Part shown: in pieces, positions 7,810 to 16,726 of the stretch | Layout of the letters: every line of letters starts with the position of its first letter | Numbering within the stretch: the stretch's first letter is position 1 | NCBI GenBank assembly: GCA_050291725.1 | Contig: JBNKKH010000017.1 | Location: forward strand, 124,001-188,000 | DNA length: 64,000 bases | Direction of reading: 5' to 3' | From: JAAGZL01 sp050291725 | GTDB lineage: Bacteria; Pseudomonadota; Gammaproteobacteria; Chromatiales; Chromatiaceae | Program-made: the position numbers and the translations under genes | Notes under the pieces: generated by a model | What the model was told of the DNA's origin: nothing | What the model saw: the letters and a program-made list of their open reading frames with translations, nothing else | Database searches by the model: none

Positions 7810-9261
7810 ATGAACCGGATATATACTATTCTAATCACCATGTCGCTACTGCTACCTGGTATGGCGTTTGCCTCGACTGGTGGTGACCATCCCTCACTAA
7901 CGGAGCACTGGGTTGGTATCACTTCCCTGATTATTTTTGGCGTGGCATATCTGCTGGTAATGGCGGAAGAGTTTACCCACCTACGCAAATCAAAACCAGT
8001 TATCCTGGCAGCAGGAATTATCTGGGCACTGATCGCCTGGGTAATCTCCGGCATGGAAGGGTACGCAGCCCATGCAGCTGAGGAAGCGGTAAAGCACAAC
8101 CTACTGGAGTATGCGGAACTGATGCTGTTCTTGCTGGTAGCCATGACCTACATCAACGCCATGGACGAACGCAACGTATTTGAGGCACTCCGCTCCTGGC
8201 TAGTTAAAAAGGGTTTCGGCTTCCGCCAACTATTCTGGATCACAGGCTTACTCTCCTTTTTCATCTCTCCTGTCGCCGACAACCTGACCACTGCCCTGCT
8301 CATGTGCGCCGTAGTCATGGCGGTGGGCAGCAGCAATACTAAGTTTGTTTTGTTGGCCTGTATTAATATCGTGATAGCGGCCAATGCAGGCGGCGCCTTC
8401 AGTCCCTTCGGCGACATCACTACCCTGATGGTGTGGCAAAAGGGAATCATCACGCCCAGCGGCAAAGTGGACTTCTGGTCCTTTTTCTCCCTTTTTATAC
8501 CTGCTTTGGTCAACTGGCTGGTGCCAGCAGTGATCATGCACTTCGCCGTTCCTAACGAACAACCTACCGGTGATGGTGAAGCGGTAAGCATGAAACGCGG
8601 AGCCAAACGGATCATAGGCCTATTTCTGCTAACCATAGCCACAGCAGTCAGCTACCACAATTTTCTGCATATGCCACCGGTTATCGGCATGCTGACAGGT
8701 CTCTCTTACCTGCAATTTTTTGGGTACTTTTTGAAGAAGACCTATATGCGAAAGAATCAGCTGCCATCATCAACTGACCAGGTAGAATTGGAGCATGACG
8801 GACAGATGGGCACCCCCCTAGCCTTCGATGTATTTCATCGTCTGGCCCGGGCCGAGTGGGACACCTTGCTCTTCTTCTACGGTGTAGTACTCTGTGTCGG
8901 AGGCCTTGGATTTATCGGCTACCTTACCATGGCCTCAGAGGTGATGTATGTGGACTGGGGCGCCACCAATGCCAATATTATGGTAGGCGTTCTCTCCGCC
9001 ATCGTTGACAACATTCCGGTTATGTTTGCAGTACTTACCATGATGCCTGACATGTCTATGGGCCAGTGGTTACTGGTTACCCTAACCGCCGGTGTTGGTG
9101 GCTCCTTGCTCTCCATCGGTTCGGCAGCTGGTGTGGCGCTAATGGGCCAGGCACGTGGCAAGTACACCTTCTTCGGCCATCTGAAATGGGCGCCGGTGAT
9201 TGCTCTGGGTTATGCCGCATCAATAGCAACCCATCTTTGGGTCAATGCAGGAGCGTTCTAA
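7810..9261 (+). CDS. nhaD: NhaD-type Na+/H+ antiporter (first copy)
   Basis: A 483-residue polytopic protein with a signal-like first segment (about 1-22, ending AFAS) and about twelve further hydrophobic helices. Family-defining stretches are present: EEFTHLRKSKP after the first helices, the DNLTTALL half-helix, NAGGAFSPFGDITTLMVW, and IVDNIPVMFAVL in the C-terminal half. NhaD exchanges cytoplasmic Na+ (or Li+) for protons and supports growth in saline or alkaline conditions. It is followed after 65 bases by a paralogue of identical length. There is no clear ribosome-binding site. The family call is firm; ion preference is not. Confidence 0.92.
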   Translation: MNRIYTILITMSLLLPGMAFASTGGDHPSLTEHWVGITSLIIFGVAYLLVMAEEFTHLRKSKPVILAAGIIWALIAWVISGMEGYAAHAAEEAVKHNLLEYAELMLFLLVAMTYINAMDERNVFEALRSWLVKKGFGFRQLFWITGLLSFFISPVADNLTTALLMCAVVMAVGSSNTKFVLLACINIVIAANAGGAFSPFGDITTLMVWQKGIITPSGKVDFWSFFSLFIPALVNWLVPAVIMHFAVPNEQPTGDGEAVSMKRGAKRIIGLFLLTIATAVSYHNFLHMPPVIGMLTGLSYLQFFGYFLKKTYMRKNQLPSSTDQVELEHDGQMGTPLAFDVFHRLARAEWDTLLFFYGVVLCVGGLGFIGYLTMASEVMYVDWGATNANIMVGVLSAIVDNIPVMFAVLTMMPDMSMGQWLLVTLTAGVGGSLLSIGSAAGVALMGQARGKYTFFGHLKWAPVIALGYAASIATHLWVNAGAF

Positions 9262-9326
9262 AACTAAAACAATATATAAGCGAGGCCAGCCTGGAGTAAG
9301 TATCGCTCCTTAGTAAACAATCTGAT

Positions 9327-10778
9327 ATGGCAAGAGGTATCATAAAAACATCCATTCTACTTCTGGTGCCATTGCTACTACCTACAGCCACTCTCGCTGT
9401 AGACATGGCAAGTTACCAATCTGACTACACAACCCATTGGGCAGGTCTGGTCTGCGTAGCAATCTTTGTCAGTGCGCTACTGCTGGTAGCTGTGGAGGAG
9501 TTCACCAACCTGCGCAAATCCAAGCCTGTCCTCATATCCTCTGGGGTCATCTGGGCACTGATTGCCTGGCTTGAACTAACCAACCCAATGATCCCCATTG
9601 GATCAGCGGAATCAGCAGTACGCGACTACCTGCAAAACTACATAGAGATTCTGCTGATCATCCTGGTGGCGATGACCTACGTCAATGCCATGAGCGAACG
9701 CCAACTGTTTGCCGCTCTGGGTAGATTGGTATGCTGCAGACTCTACAGCTACCGAACTCTGTTCTGGATGGTAGGGCTGCTCTCATTCTTCATCTCACCA
9801 TTCATAAATAACTTGGCGACAGTGCTGGTAGCTAGCGCCATTATCCTGGCCATTGGAGGTGGCAACCGCAAATTCATCGCCCTGACATGTACCAATGTCG
9901 TTATTGCTGCCAATGCTGGTGGTGCATTCAGCCCCTTCGGCGATATCACAACTCTGATGGTGTGGGGAGCGGACATCAAGCCGGAGGGAGGCGCTTTGAC
10001 ATTCAGCTCCTTCTTCACGCTGTTTCCAGCCGCTCTGGCGAGCTATCTGATCCCCAGTATCATTATGTATTTTGCTGTCCCTCAGGGGGGAGTAAAAGTG
10101 ATTGAGCCAACTCTACCTCTGCGACGAGGTGCCAAACGGGTTGTCCTGCTATTTTTAGCCACCATTGCCACTGCAGTCTTTTTTAACAGCGTACTAAAGT
10201 TGCCGACAGCGGTAGGCATGCTGACCGGGCTCTCCTACCTACAGCTATTCGGTTTCTATCTAAAAAAGACCCACAGTAGATCTGCCCTGACTCAAGACCA
10301 ATTAAATGATAATGGCTCCTACCAGATAGACAGCAAGGACCCTTTCGATATATTTGCCAGTATCGCACGATCAGAGTGGGACACTCTGGTTTTTCTCTAT
10401 GGTATCGCAATGTCTGTCGGCGGCCTCGCCTACCTAGGTTATCTGGATCTTGCGTCCGACTTACTCTATGGCCAGTTGGGAGCAACCACGGCAAATATCT
10501 CTCTAGGCCTACTATCGTCCATATTGGCTGATATCCCGGTCATGTACGGAGTGCTGCACATGGCCCCGGATATGCCCTATGCGCAGTGGTTGTTGATTAC
10601 CTTAGCTGTAGGCACCGGAAGCTCCCTGCTCTCCATCAGCTCCATCGCTGGAGTGGCCATGATGGGACAGGTACGGGACCACTACACCTTCTTCTATCAC
10701 CTGCGTTGGACGCCAGCAATTCTTCTCGGGTACATCTGTGGTATCGGCGTTTATCTACTACTTAGTCCAACTCTCTAG
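9327..10778 (+). CDS. NhaD-type Na+/H+ antiporter (second copy)
   Basis: A second 483-residue NhaD in tandem with the first and alignable throughout. It keeps EEFTNLRKSKP, NAGGAFSPFGDITTLMVW and the C-terminal ILADIPVMYGVL. Two changes fall at family motifs: DNLTTALL becomes NNLATVLV, and VDNIPVMF becomes LADIPVMY. Since polar residues in the half-helices bind the ion in this superfamily, altered affinity or selectivity is plausible, though this is inference. Spacing of 65 bases from the first copy suggests one transcript. The region just downstream holds guaA debris and marks the edge of the exopolysaccharide island. Confidence 0.9.
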   Translation: MARGIIKTSILLLVPLLLPTATLAVDMASYQSDYTTHWAGLVCVAIFVSALLLVAVEEFTNLRKSKPVLISSGVIWALIAWLELTNPMIPIGSAESAVRDYLQNYIEILLIILVAMTYVNAMSERQLFAALGRLVCCRLYSYRTLFWMVGLLSFFISPFINNLATVLVASAIILAIGGGNRKFIALTCTNVVIAANAGGAFSPFGDITTLMVWGADIKPEGGALTFSSFFTLFPAALASYLIPSIIMYFAVPQGGVKVIEPTLPLRRGAKRVVLLFLATIATAVFFNSVLKLPTAVGMLTGLSYLQLFGFYLKKTHSRSALTQDQLNDNGSYQIDSKDPFDIFASIARSEWDTLVFLYGIAMSVGGLAYLGYLDLASDLLYGQLGATTANISLGLLSSILADIPVMYGVLHMAPDMPYAQWLLITLAVGTGSSLLSISSIAGVAMMGQVRDHYTFFYHLRWTPAILLGYICGIGVYLLLSPTL

Positions 10779-10838
10779 CAAGGACACTTCACACAAACAT
10801 CTGGATGGAACTAGTAACGTGTTACTCCCACTCGATTC

Positions 10839-10909
10839 GCCGATACGCGATGCAGCATGGCAGCTACTACAGATGAGTCCACCTCGACATAAAATCCCAG
10901 CACTACATG
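10839..10909 (-). pseudogene. guaA fragment (PP-loop region)
   Basis: About 71 bases align with guaA at 17846-17917. The core of 37 bases (10846-10882) has a single mismatch and would encode the VDSSVVAAMLHR part of the ATP-pyrophosphatase loop. Homology fades on both sides and no open frame continues. It has the same orientation as intact guaA 7 kb away. It lies on the far side of the island from guaA. Confidence 0.7.
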
Positions 10910-11002
10910 CCGCAAGCATGATCTCCTGGATATCGACTACACTTGCTGCCTTCTTGTTGCTGAAAATATTTGGCCTGGGTCACTAATCTAGAGACGCGCC
11001 CT

Positions 11003-11027
11003 GCTCCCATTCAATAGTAACCGGTGA
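11003..11027 (-). other. Copy of the guaA 3' end, candidate att-site remnant
   Basis: The last bases of guaA (17026-17049) recur here with about three mismatches. Read on the minus strand it encodes VTIEWE, like the ATIEWE end of GuaA, but the stop codon is lost. The guaA 3' end is a known integration hotspot for genomic islands, so this may be the distal attachment site of an island covering about 11.0-17.0 kb. No integrase gene remains. A shorter match (ACTCCCACTC) occurs near 10823. Confidence 0.45.
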
Positions 11028-11255
11028 AGGATAAAGGAATCACACTTTGATCACTAGAACCTGAGTTCAGCAAGTAGCTAGAGCTTCTGAATGTGCTATG
11101 ATGAGGCGTTGGCTCACCTTCGTATTGCGTTTTCTCAAACCCATAAATTGTATCCAGCGAGAGTAAGTCTGCTTTTCGAATAATTACTCATACCACGGCA
11201 CCATACAGATATATAATGACCTGGTTAATAATAGATCCAAGGATCGGTTAATAAG

Positions 11256-11984
11256 ATGATTGCTCAGCGTTTATTTCAGAGAAAAAGATGGCTTGCGGTT
11301 AGAGCTATTATTCTTGGTGGTGCGTTATTGATGTCAATGGCACTGCATGCAATAGAGTCTAATGGGAAAGCAGAGATGCTGCCGCATAGGAACTACCCTA
11401 TACACAAAAAAATAACCACCACTATATTCTGGATAGGAGAGAAAGCGAATCATCAAAATGGAAATATTGCTAATAGGGATAGCGCATGGGATATGAGGTG
11501 GCTAGAGCATTATGGCGGCATCGATACACCAGATGATCGATCGGGGTATTATCCTGCATCGTTCATACCAAAGGAAAATCCATTTTATTTTGCTTTACCA
11601 TATACGGACTATAATTCATCAGGTAGAAAACGCTCTGCTTATAAGTACATTCCGTGGAGCCATGAAAAAGCGGCATGGCCAAATAATGAGTCGATGTGTA
11701 AAAACCGCTGGATCATGATCATACATGGCTCAAGAATTGCCTACGCGCAATGGGAAGATGTCGGGCCATTTAAAAATAATGATGCTAATTATGTATTTGG
11801 AACAGCGAAGCCTGCTAATAAAATAAATAATAATGCCGGTTTGGATGTATCGCCTGCTGTAAGAGACTATCTAGGTCTTTCTAATATTGATCATGTAGAC
11901 TGGAGATTCGTTAATGAAGAAGATGTGCCTGATGGTCCATGGAAGGAAATTGTAACAGACTCCCAGGTTTACTGGCTTGATTAG
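11256..11984 (+). CDS. secreted protein with RlpA-like double-psi beta-barrel features
   Basis: A 242-residue protein with an N-terminal basic and hydrophobic signal (about 10-32, ending LHA). The C-terminal half carries QWEDVGPFKNND, then NAGLDVSPAVRDYLGL. This mirrors the RlpA-type double-psi barrel pattern (DRGPF followed by IDLS and a small helix), with the key Asp in both places. The family binds or cleaves glycan strands. No SPOR domain is present. An AAGGA lies 13 bases before the ATG, and TATATAAT at 11211-11218 may be the -10. It is AT-rich like the exopolysaccharide operon it converges on, and may belong to the same island. The fold is inferred from motif spacing; enzymatic activity is unknown. 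Confidence 0.75.
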   Translation: MIAQRLFQRKRWLAVRAIILGGALLMSMALHAIESNGKAEMLPHRNYPIHKKITTTIFWIGEKANHQNGNIANRDSAWDMRWLEHYGGIDTPDDRSGYYPASFIPKENPFYFALPYTDYNSSGRKRSAYKYIPWSHEKAAWPNNESMCKNRWIMIIHGSRIAYAQWEDVGPFKNNDANYVFGTAKPANKINNNAGLDVSPAVRDYLGLSNIDHVDWRFVNEEDVPDGPWKEIVTDSQVYWLD

Positions 11985-12051
11985 ATTGAGTCGCTGCTCT
12001 AGTGTAGCTCTAGGATGCTTAGTATATATTGAAAGGAGTTGTGATAGAGCC

Positions 12052-12882
12052 TTAAAAACTTGACCAAGATGCTCCCCAATTGAGAAATATTGTGGTGTCG
12101 TTATTCCAGCCGTCATTATTCAACCAGTGCTTCTCAACACCATATTTTATTCCATATGAGATAGATAGGTTTTTGGAAAGCTGTTTATCTAGCTTAACAC
12201 CAAGACTCATATTAATTGAATTATTCCAGTCAATCCCTTTGGTATCTGCTTTGTAGGCGATATCGATAAAAGAATTTAGCGCGCCAGCATCTGTTATTGC
12301 CCAGACAATACCTTGTTCAACAGAACCCTCTAGGAGCATGTTACCATCCTCCTCTTTGGTTAATGCAGATGGAGTGGTTATACTGCCCCAGGTATTACCG
12401 GGAAATGAGATTGGATAGGAATTATTGCCATTACTACAAGCTTTACAATCAAGCGACCAACCACCACTCCAGTCTATAAAGTAGGTGGGAGAGGTGTAGT
12501 CAGTATGCTCTACCCGTCTATATTCGTACTTATACATAACACCAACAGCAAGTGACGCATGGTCTGAAATTGCATGAGACAGCTTGATGCCAGGACTGAT
12601 ACTGATTTTATTATTGTAATCTATATTATTACTATCAGCAGTGTAACCTAATTTAAGGAAATAATTTATATTAGTGTTTGGCGTTAGTTTATAAGTTACC
12701 AGATTTTGATCGAAAGCACCTTCAATAAGATAGTTGTCATTCTCTAACTTATCTAAAGAAGAGGGATAGCGAAATTCACCCCAAGTAGACCCATGAGTAT
12801 CTACCTTATGTTCTGCATAGGCATTCGCCAAAAGCATAAAATACAGCAACAGTTGCAGAAAGATGTATTTACAGTATTGCAA
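12052..12882 (-). CDS. duplicated-domain outer-membrane beta-barrel-like protein of the exopolysaccharide locus
   Basis: A 276-residue exported protein (signal peptide ending ANAYA, about residue 23). The mature part consists of two homologous halves of about 115 residues: each begins TWG, continues with a conserved LIEG or LLEG segment (NYLIEGAF, NMLLEGSV), has D-W/Y-NN followed by an ISPGIKL- or MSLGVKL-type strand, and ends in an aromatic W..W strand. Alternating polar and aromatic residues suggest amphipathic beta strands, and the terminal F fits an outer-membrane barrel. It starts at TTG with GGGAG seven bases upstream. It is the last gene of the five-gene operon, 44 bases after the deacetylase. 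A role in polymer export or anchoring is inferred from position. The family was not recognised. Confidence 0.75.
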   Translation of the reverse strand: MQYCKYIFLQLLLYFMLLANAYAEHKVDTHGSTWGEFRYPSSLDKLENDNYLIEGAFDQNLVTYKLTPNTNINYFLKLGYTADSNNIDYNNKISISPGIKLSHAISDHASLAVGVMYKYEYRRVEHTDYTSPTYFIDWSGGWSLDCKACSNGNNSYPISFPGNTWGSITTPSALTKEEDGNMLLEGSVEQGIVWAITDAGALNSFIDIAYKADTKGIDWNNSINMSLGVKLDKQLSKNLSISYGIKYGVEKHWLNNDGWNNDTTIFLNWGASWSSF

Positions 12883-12926
12883 TGATTAACTCCCTATTAA
12901 GATACAATTGCCTGAACAGAATGAAC

Positions 12927-14126
12927 TCACAAGCGATTGTCCTTAAGTTCCTGGTATACCTCATGGACAGGCACAACTCTAATTTTCTCTCTCGAAACCA
13001 TTTCAGCTACCTGTCTAAATTTATCTATATGATATGAAAGCGGACTATTATTTGGTTTTTTGTCATCGTGAAGATAGTGAAACATAAGAATCAACCATTG
13101 ATTATTTTGTGTTGCCAGACGAACTTGATCTCGTATCTCTCTTACAGAAGTAGTGTTTAACACATTAAAAGTGCGAAGTAGCATGTAATCACCCGGAGGG
13201 AGCGTTTCCATACCGCCACCAGCCAAACGCGCTGTATGATAATTTGCCCGTGTTATAGGTACCACATATCTTCTATTTTGTTGTCCTAACGGATAGGCAA
13301 GATGTTTCATACCTTCAGTTAAATGGTGTTTTTCGAAGTAACCATCCAACTCTGCTATTCTCTTGTTCAGTTCTAATGGGCTTCTTTCTGTAAATGGAGT
13401 TACATCATGCGATGAGATACCCCAACCATGCATCATAAGATTATCTACATCAGCTAATGAGATATAGCCTGGAGTGCCGATGGCATCAGGAATAATATAT
13501 GCCGTAGCTGTTTGCTTGTAGTCTTTTAATATTTGCGCAGCAAGCATATTGTCGTCATAACCATCATCAAAAGTATATGTGAGAATAGGCGTGTGGTTTG
13601 CCTGGGTTATGGTAATGTCGCTAACATCTAATGTGAGCGGCTTCTTTCCATCATCCATGAAAAAAATGCCCACATGATTAATTTTTGCTGGATCTGGGTT
13701 TCCCTTCTTCGATAAATTGCCTAAACCAAATGACATGTTATGCCATTCGTTTGTCTGCACCAGATTGAAATTTTCTTGACTATAGTACAATACACGAAGA
13801 GCAAAAAAGCTTTCGAATTTACTATCATTAGAAAAACGTATTTCGATACCTTTAAGCGCCTTCAGTGTTGCTATGCGCATTTTCAAGTTGACAATCTTGC
13901 GTGTTAAATCTATTTCATCGAAAGAGGTGACAGTCAATACAGGATTGCCATCGCCTGAAGTGCCGACTCTAACCCATGGAAATGAGTCTGCCGTGTAGCC
14001 GGGAGCAACCCAACCAGCTCCCCACTTCAACTTAAGCCCGTTTGTTTCTATTACAGTTTTAGACACACAAACAGTTGATAAGAGAAGCGCTAGAAGTGCA
14101 CATGTAATCTGAAACACTTTAGTCAT
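12927..14126 (-). CDS. polysaccharide deacetylase with N-terminal beta-sandwich
   Basis: A 399-residue exported protein with a signal ending VCVSK. Residues 25-175 look like a carbohydrate-binding beta-sandwich. The NodB-type deacetylase domain (CE4) follows: TFDDGYDD near 187-194 with the catalytic and metal Asp residues, SSHDVTPF near 240 in place of the usual H-x3-H metal motif, then LAYPLGQQ and a C-terminal MFHYLHDD with the histidine. The second metal histidine of the SxHxxxH motif appears replaced by phenylalanine (SSHDVTPF), so activity should be checked. It would de-N-acetylate the polymer made by the neighbouring glycosyltransferase, as PgaB does for poly-GlcNAc. It overlaps the upstream gene by eight bases. 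Confidence 0.88.
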   Translation of the reverse strand: MTKVFQITCALLALLLSTVCVSKTVIETNGLKLKWGAGWVAPGYTADSFPWVRVGTSGDGNPVLTVTSFDEIDLTRKIVNLKMRIATLKALKGIEIRFSNDSKFESFFALRVLYYSQENFNLVQTNEWHNMSFGLGNLSKKGNPDPAKINHVGIFFMDDGKKPLTLDVSDITITQANHTPILTYTFDDGYDDNMLAAQILKDYKQTATAYIIPDAIGTPGYISLADVDNLMMHGWGISSHDVTPFTERSPLELNKRIAELDGYFEKHHLTEGMKHLAYPLGQQNRRYVVPITRANYHTARLAGGGMETLPPGDYMLLRTFNVLNTTSVREIRDQVRLATQNNQWLILMFHYLHDDKKPNNSPLSYHIDKFRQVAEMVSREKIRVVPVHEVYQELKDNRL

Positions 14127-14550
14127 TCTTTACCCCTACACGCACAAATCCTAAATCATCTAGTTTTGTCTGTTTGCTAGTGGAATCATTAACATTTATC
14201 GTTTCGCCATGATCAATATCTCCATTGAGTAGGTACTTGCCCATATGTAAATACAGAGGAAATATAATAAGTAGTGAACCAATAACTATGGTGCAAACAA
14301 TAAGCGTTCGTTCTATCAAACGTATCCTTGAGTTTGATTCATCTATTACAGGAATATTCTCAGGGTCGAATTTTTGGTAAAGCGAAGGCGGTACGTAGCG
14401 CTTAAAATAATATCCTTGAGTCATTGCACTGCTGACACTTATGCTGCTTTTTCTTTTTGCCCAGTGTTTCACATAAGCAATTACTGCTACCACTATAGCA
14501 GCCCAAATAATAGCGAAGAGCAAGTACACTACAACAGACCAAAAGCTCAT
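14119..14550 (-). CDS. small two-helix membrane protein, PgaD-like by position
   Basis: A 143-residue protein with one helix at about 5-26 and another at about 84-104, a basic cytoplasmic-type stretch after the first helix (KHWAKRKSS), and a polar tail. It lies between the glycosyltransferase and the deacetylase, overlapping both (4 and 8 bases). In poly-GlcNAc systems a small two-helix protein, PgaD, binds the synthase and is needed for c-di-GMP activation. Size, topology and location fit that role, but no sequence motif proves it. Confidence 0.75.
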   Translation of the reverse strand: MSFWSVVVYLLFAIIWAAIVVAVIAYVKHWAKRKSSISVSSAMTQGYYFKRYVPPSLYQKFDPENIPVIDESNSRIRLIERTLIVCTIVIGSLLIIFPLYLHMGKYLLNGDIDHGETINVNDSTSKQTKLDDLGFVRVGVKND

Positions 14551-15854
14551 GCTTCAGCCTCAGTTTCAGACGTTTGCCCTATGCGATCTATTTTGTCCCA
14601 ACTCATTTGGCTTGACCGCCACTCATCCAGCAAAGCAAAAACACTCCATGCCTGCATTAAAAATGAATAGGTGAATTTCTCAATAACATATATAAAAAAT
14701 GACCTGAGCCTGTATCTGCTATTGTGATAGGCATAGGCGAATGCCGAAAATTCTATAGCTAAAAATACAAGGTAATACTTTAGAATAAATTGAAATTCAC
14801 CGTAAACAATATAGTGAGCCAGGAGAAGCAGCGTTAAACCGAAATTTAAAACAGGAAGTAATAGCGCTTCTAATGCAAGATAGAGTGCAATAATGGTACT
14901 TCGCATTTTTCTTCTTGCTACAAGATTACTGAAGTTATCAAAAAACGCTTGAAAGACACCACGTTTCCAGCGGTACCTTTGCCGAAGAACCGAAAAAATA
15001 TCAACCGGAACCTCAGTAGCGGAGATCATAGTGTTCTCGCCCTTTATCCGCCACCCGTTTGTTATTAATCTAATAGTTAAATCAGCATCTTCTGCAAATA
15101 CGTTCTTAACTTCACGGTAACCACGTACTGAATGCATGGCCTCTGCTCTAAACAAGCCGATAGGACCGGGAATAATAGTAACAGCACCAAAGAATGAGAG
15201 TGCTTTTCGCGTAAAGTTAAGACTTAGCAAATATTCAAGTTGCTGGAACTTGGCAATAATACTGTTAGTATTCCGCACAGCGACAAATCCACCCACAGCC
15301 CCTACCGATGGGTCTTCGAAGTGATGCATAGCATTATCAATGGCCTGCGGGTTAAGTCGAGAGTCTGCATCTACGCAGAGCAGAAAATCACCACATGCGT
15401 GAAAAATCCCAGTATTGAGGGCGCTGGCTTTTCCAGAATTGGACTGTGTGTATACCCTGATTTCTTTATTGGGATGTGATTTGGCAAAAGCGCGTGCAAT
15501 AGATTCCGTCCTGTCGGTACTACCGTCATCTACTACTATAATTTCAATGTTATTATAATTTAGATTGAGCAATCCAGAAAGAGCATCCTCGATGACAGCT
15601 TCTTCATTGTATGCAGGCATTACGATGGAGACCAAGGATAAGCCCTCGTGTTCCCTATTCACAGAGGCATTATCACTAGCAATAGCGCTGATGAGTAAAA
15701 TAATATGGCGAACAAGCATAAATCCCAGGTATGCGAGCACCGAATAATAGATAAGATCTTGCATGTGCGGAGCATTGCTGCTCCCAAGAACAATACAGAT
15801 AAGAAAAAAAGATAATGTTGCCACCAACAGCAACATTCTGATTGCGTCCTGCAT
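14547..15854 (-). CDS. family 2 processive glycosyltransferase (PgaC/HmsR-like)
   Basis: A 435-residue inner-membrane synthase. Two N-terminal helices (about 5-25 and 33-55) precede the GT-A domain: SIVMPAYNEE near 78, VVDDGSTD near 105, VDADS near 161, EDAD near 255 and QRYRWKRG near 292. The last two are the catalytic base region and the Q(R)xxRW acceptor motif of processive synthases. Several helices follow (about 320-410). Such enzymes polymerise and extrude beta-linked sugars such as poly-GlcNAc. AGGA ten bases before the ATG supports the start. No PilZ domain is attached. The nearby deacetylase makes an N-acetylated hexosamine polymer the best guess. Confidence 0.9.
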   Translation of the reverse strand: MQDAIRMLLLVATLSFFLICIVLGSSNAPHMQDLIYYSVLAYLGFMLVRHIILLISAIASDNASVNREHEGLSLVSIVMPAYNEEAVIEDALSGLLNLNYNNIEIIVVDDGSTDRTESIARAFAKSHPNKEIRVYTQSNSGKASALNTGIFHACGDFLLCVDADSRLNPQAIDNAMHHFEDPSVGAVGGFVAVRNTNSIIAKFQQLEYLLSLNFTRKALSFFGAVTIIPGPIGLFRAEAMHSVRGYREVKNVFAEDADLTIRLITNGWRIKGENTMISATEVPVDIFSVLRQRYRWKRGVFQAFFDNFSNLVARRKMRSTIIALYLALEALLLPVLNFGLTLLLLAHYIVYGEFQFILKYYLVFLAIEFSAFAYAYHNSRYRLRSFFIYVIEKFTYSFLMQAWSVFALLDEWRSSQMSWDKIDRIGQTSETEAEA

Positions 15855-15855
15855 A

Positions 15856-16698
15856 CTAACTAATCCTTTTTATAAAACCAACTCTTCTAGTTAACTCTAG
15901 ATGAAGGGTATTATTCTTATAGACATCTGGGGATTTTTTTACGATAAACTGAAAAAGGTTATTATCATGTATTGAATCCTGCTCTATAGCTACATATGAT
16001 GCCATTGTGGATTCGCAAACCCGCTCCAAATCATAATCTGCCCCGATACTCTCGTTGCTAAATACACCCAACGTAGTAAAGGATCGTCTCTCAGTAGCAA
16101 GTAATAATTTTATTGCTGATGTTTTGGCTAGCTTTTGGCTTTGTTGATTGAACATTATTTCGCAATTATCCAAAGCAAGTCTGGTAATATCTCGTCCAGC
16201 AATACCAATCAGTTCATCGAGCATATCTCCATAATCAATAGATAGACCAATCTGCTTTTCAAAAAACGGCTTATAGTACAAGTAGACCAACTGCTCATTA
16301 TCGAGATATTTGTCTAAATCGGTGTGACCATATCTGGCTAGTTTATAAATAATATGTTTAGGGTTGCTAAAGCCTACCAGAGCAACTCTTTCCCCTTTCT
16401 TCAAGCTATGCGAGATAAAGGCACCAAGAGTGGCTATGCTAGCTTCAGAATTGTTCGTCTTAAACAGATTCAGGGAATTCGAAACCAAGCCACCGAACCT
16501 GGCATCATAGGCATCAATACCGCTAGGGGTAAATATGTCAGAATGGTAGCTACTTTCAGTAGCACCCCAGCCAGATTCGATTGAAGAAATATAATCTTCA
16601 TCATGAGCAGCATGAAGAGTGTTAGGTACAGCGCTTAAATAATATTTTTTCGGTGCTCTAAAGGATTCAGAGCATCCATGTTTTTTCTCTTCTATCAT
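15856..16698 (-). CDS. unrecognised protein, possible degenerate RecA/KaiC-like regulator of the exopolysaccharide operon
   Basis: A 280-residue soluble protein and the first gene of the operon. ATG at 16698 is preferred over TTG at 16725 because AAGGGA lies at good spacing. After a polar region of about 80 residues comes a helix (ATLGAFISHSLKKGERV) and the strand VALVGFSNPKH at about 100-112. This resembles the start of a RecA/KaiC-type domain with the Walker A lysine-threonine pattern lost. Later, LALDNCEIMF and LLLATERRS could be core strands. BcsE in cellulose systems is a degenerate RecA-like c-di-GMP sensor, which is an attractive analogy but unproven here. A regulatory role is inferred from position only. 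Confidence 0.7.
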   Translation of the reverse strand: MIEEKKHGCSESFRAPKKYYLSAVPNTLHAAHDEDYISSIESGWGATESSYHSDIFTPSGIDAYDARFGGLVSNSLNLFKTNNSEASIATLGAFISHSLKKGERVALVGFSNPKHIIYKLARYGHTDLDKYLDNEQLVYLYYKPFFEKQIGLSIDYGDMLDELIGIAGRDITRLALDNCEIMFNQQSQKLAKTSAIKLLLATERRSFTTLGVFSNESIGADYDLERVCESTMASYVAIEQDSIHDNNLFQFIVKKSPDVYKNNTLHLELTRRVGFIKRIS

Positions 16699-16726
16699 GT
16701 CAATAATCCCTTTAACAGAAAGCAAG

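Noticed and set aside
10738..10986. 82-codon plus-strand frame after the second nhaD gene
   Set aside because: It overlaps the antiporter end in another frame and runs across guaA debris; no start signal or motif.
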